Positions 63,978-64,000 of a DNA stretch of 64,000 nucleotides are shown here, one piece after another (position 1 is the stretch's first letter; each line of letters begins with the position of its first letter). The DNA lies in contig NZ_LHZA01000150.1 of the NCBI RefSeq assembly GCF_001580535.1, positions 21,703 to 85,702 on the forward strand, written 5' to 3'. The notes beneath the pieces were generated by a model that saw nothing but the letters and a program-made list of their open reading frames with translations, did not search any database and was not told the DNA's origin. This stretch comes from Acetobacter cerevisiae. Its GTDB lineage: Bacteria; Pseudomonadota; Alphaproteobacteria; Acetobacterales; Acetobacteraceae. The position numbers were made by a program, and so were the translations under genes.

Positions 63978-64000
63978 GGGCCTGTTAGATCTTGAATTTC
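63978..64000. mobile_element. Possible insertion-sequence end truncated at window edge
   Basis: GGGCCTGTTAGATCTTG starts right after TCTA and resembles the terminal repeat of IS5/IS427-type elements, which often target TNA or CTAG. Only 23 bases are visible and the second end is outside, so this is a suggestion only. Confidence 0.2.

Noticed and set aside
1..64000. CRISPR array, prophage or restriction-modification system
   Set aside because: No spaced direct repeats of 25-40 bases, no phage structural genes, no nuclease/methylase pair were seen.

Overview
The window is bacterial chromosome, high in G+C, that I read as an acetic acid bacterium (Acetobacteraceae, most likely Acetobacter). The strongest markers are the pentose-phosphate operon at 52133-62136, with a fused transaldolase/phosphoglucose isomerase and a fused RpiA/gluconokinase, plus an L-lactate permease, two TonB receptors and an alphaproteobacterial-style lgt-midA-pgeF operon. 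The assignment rests on gene content, not on a search. I see no prophage, CRISPR array, plasmid genes or complete insertion sequence.

Layout. 1-9.5 kb: end of a FUSC transporter, a secreted phospholipase C divergent from a TonB receptor, a GT61 glycosyltransferase divergent from a small NPDV-repeat protein, an MFS transporter, an enoyl-CoA hydratase/hydrolase and a RutF-like flavin reductase. 9.5-14.5 kb: a zinc block, znuA-znuC-znuB on the minus strand facing zur, a coupled hypothetical gene and a zinc-type (ReAV-like) asparaginase on the plus strand, with a candidate Zur operator between them. 15-23.4 kb: histone H1-like protein, mtnA, ybaK, two lipoproteins, cysK, guaA, a small secreted protein and tRNA-Arg(ACG). 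23.5-34.5 kb: a glycosyltransferase broken by an amber codon, an Ivy-type lysozyme inhibitor facing a lytic transglycosylase, lactate permease, a large TonB receptor, and the three-lipoprotein CsgG/DUF4810/DUF799 operon. 34.2-41.2 kb: small monooxygenase, TPM and LemA proteins, then hldD-lgt-midA-pgeF-lipoprotein. 41.2-51.6 kb: a second broken membrane glycosyltransferase, a second lytic transglycosylase, a Wzm/Wzt polysaccharide exporter with ynfA, phosphate and divalent-metal transporters, hisC and an ankyrin protein. 52.1-63.8 kb: the sugar-phosphate operon tkt, tal-pgi, gnd, two Cof-type phosphatases, pgl, rpiA-gntK, then small hypotheticals and a metal-chelate binding protein.

How the parts fit together. 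The 52-62 kb operon encodes nearly the whole oxidative and non-oxidative pentose phosphate pathway plus gluconate entry, as expected for organisms that oxidise sugars and rely on this pathway instead of complete glycolysis. Cell-envelope functions dominate the rest: lipoprotein maturation (lgt), heptose epimerase, peptidoglycan editing, two SPOR-domain lytic transglycosylases, a lysozyme inhibitor and a polysaccharide exporter. Two glycosyltransferase genes are inactivated, both with in-frame TAG codons, which suggests recent loss of surface-glycan functions.

Most of the window is ordinary housekeeping sequence. The most interesting leads are the twin amber-inactivated glycosyltransferases (one with a homopolymer frameshift as well), the zur-linked zinc asparaginase, the Ivy/lytic transglycosylase pairing, the under-described three-lipoprotein operon, and the two fused enzymes with embedded phosphatases in the pentose-phosphate operon.
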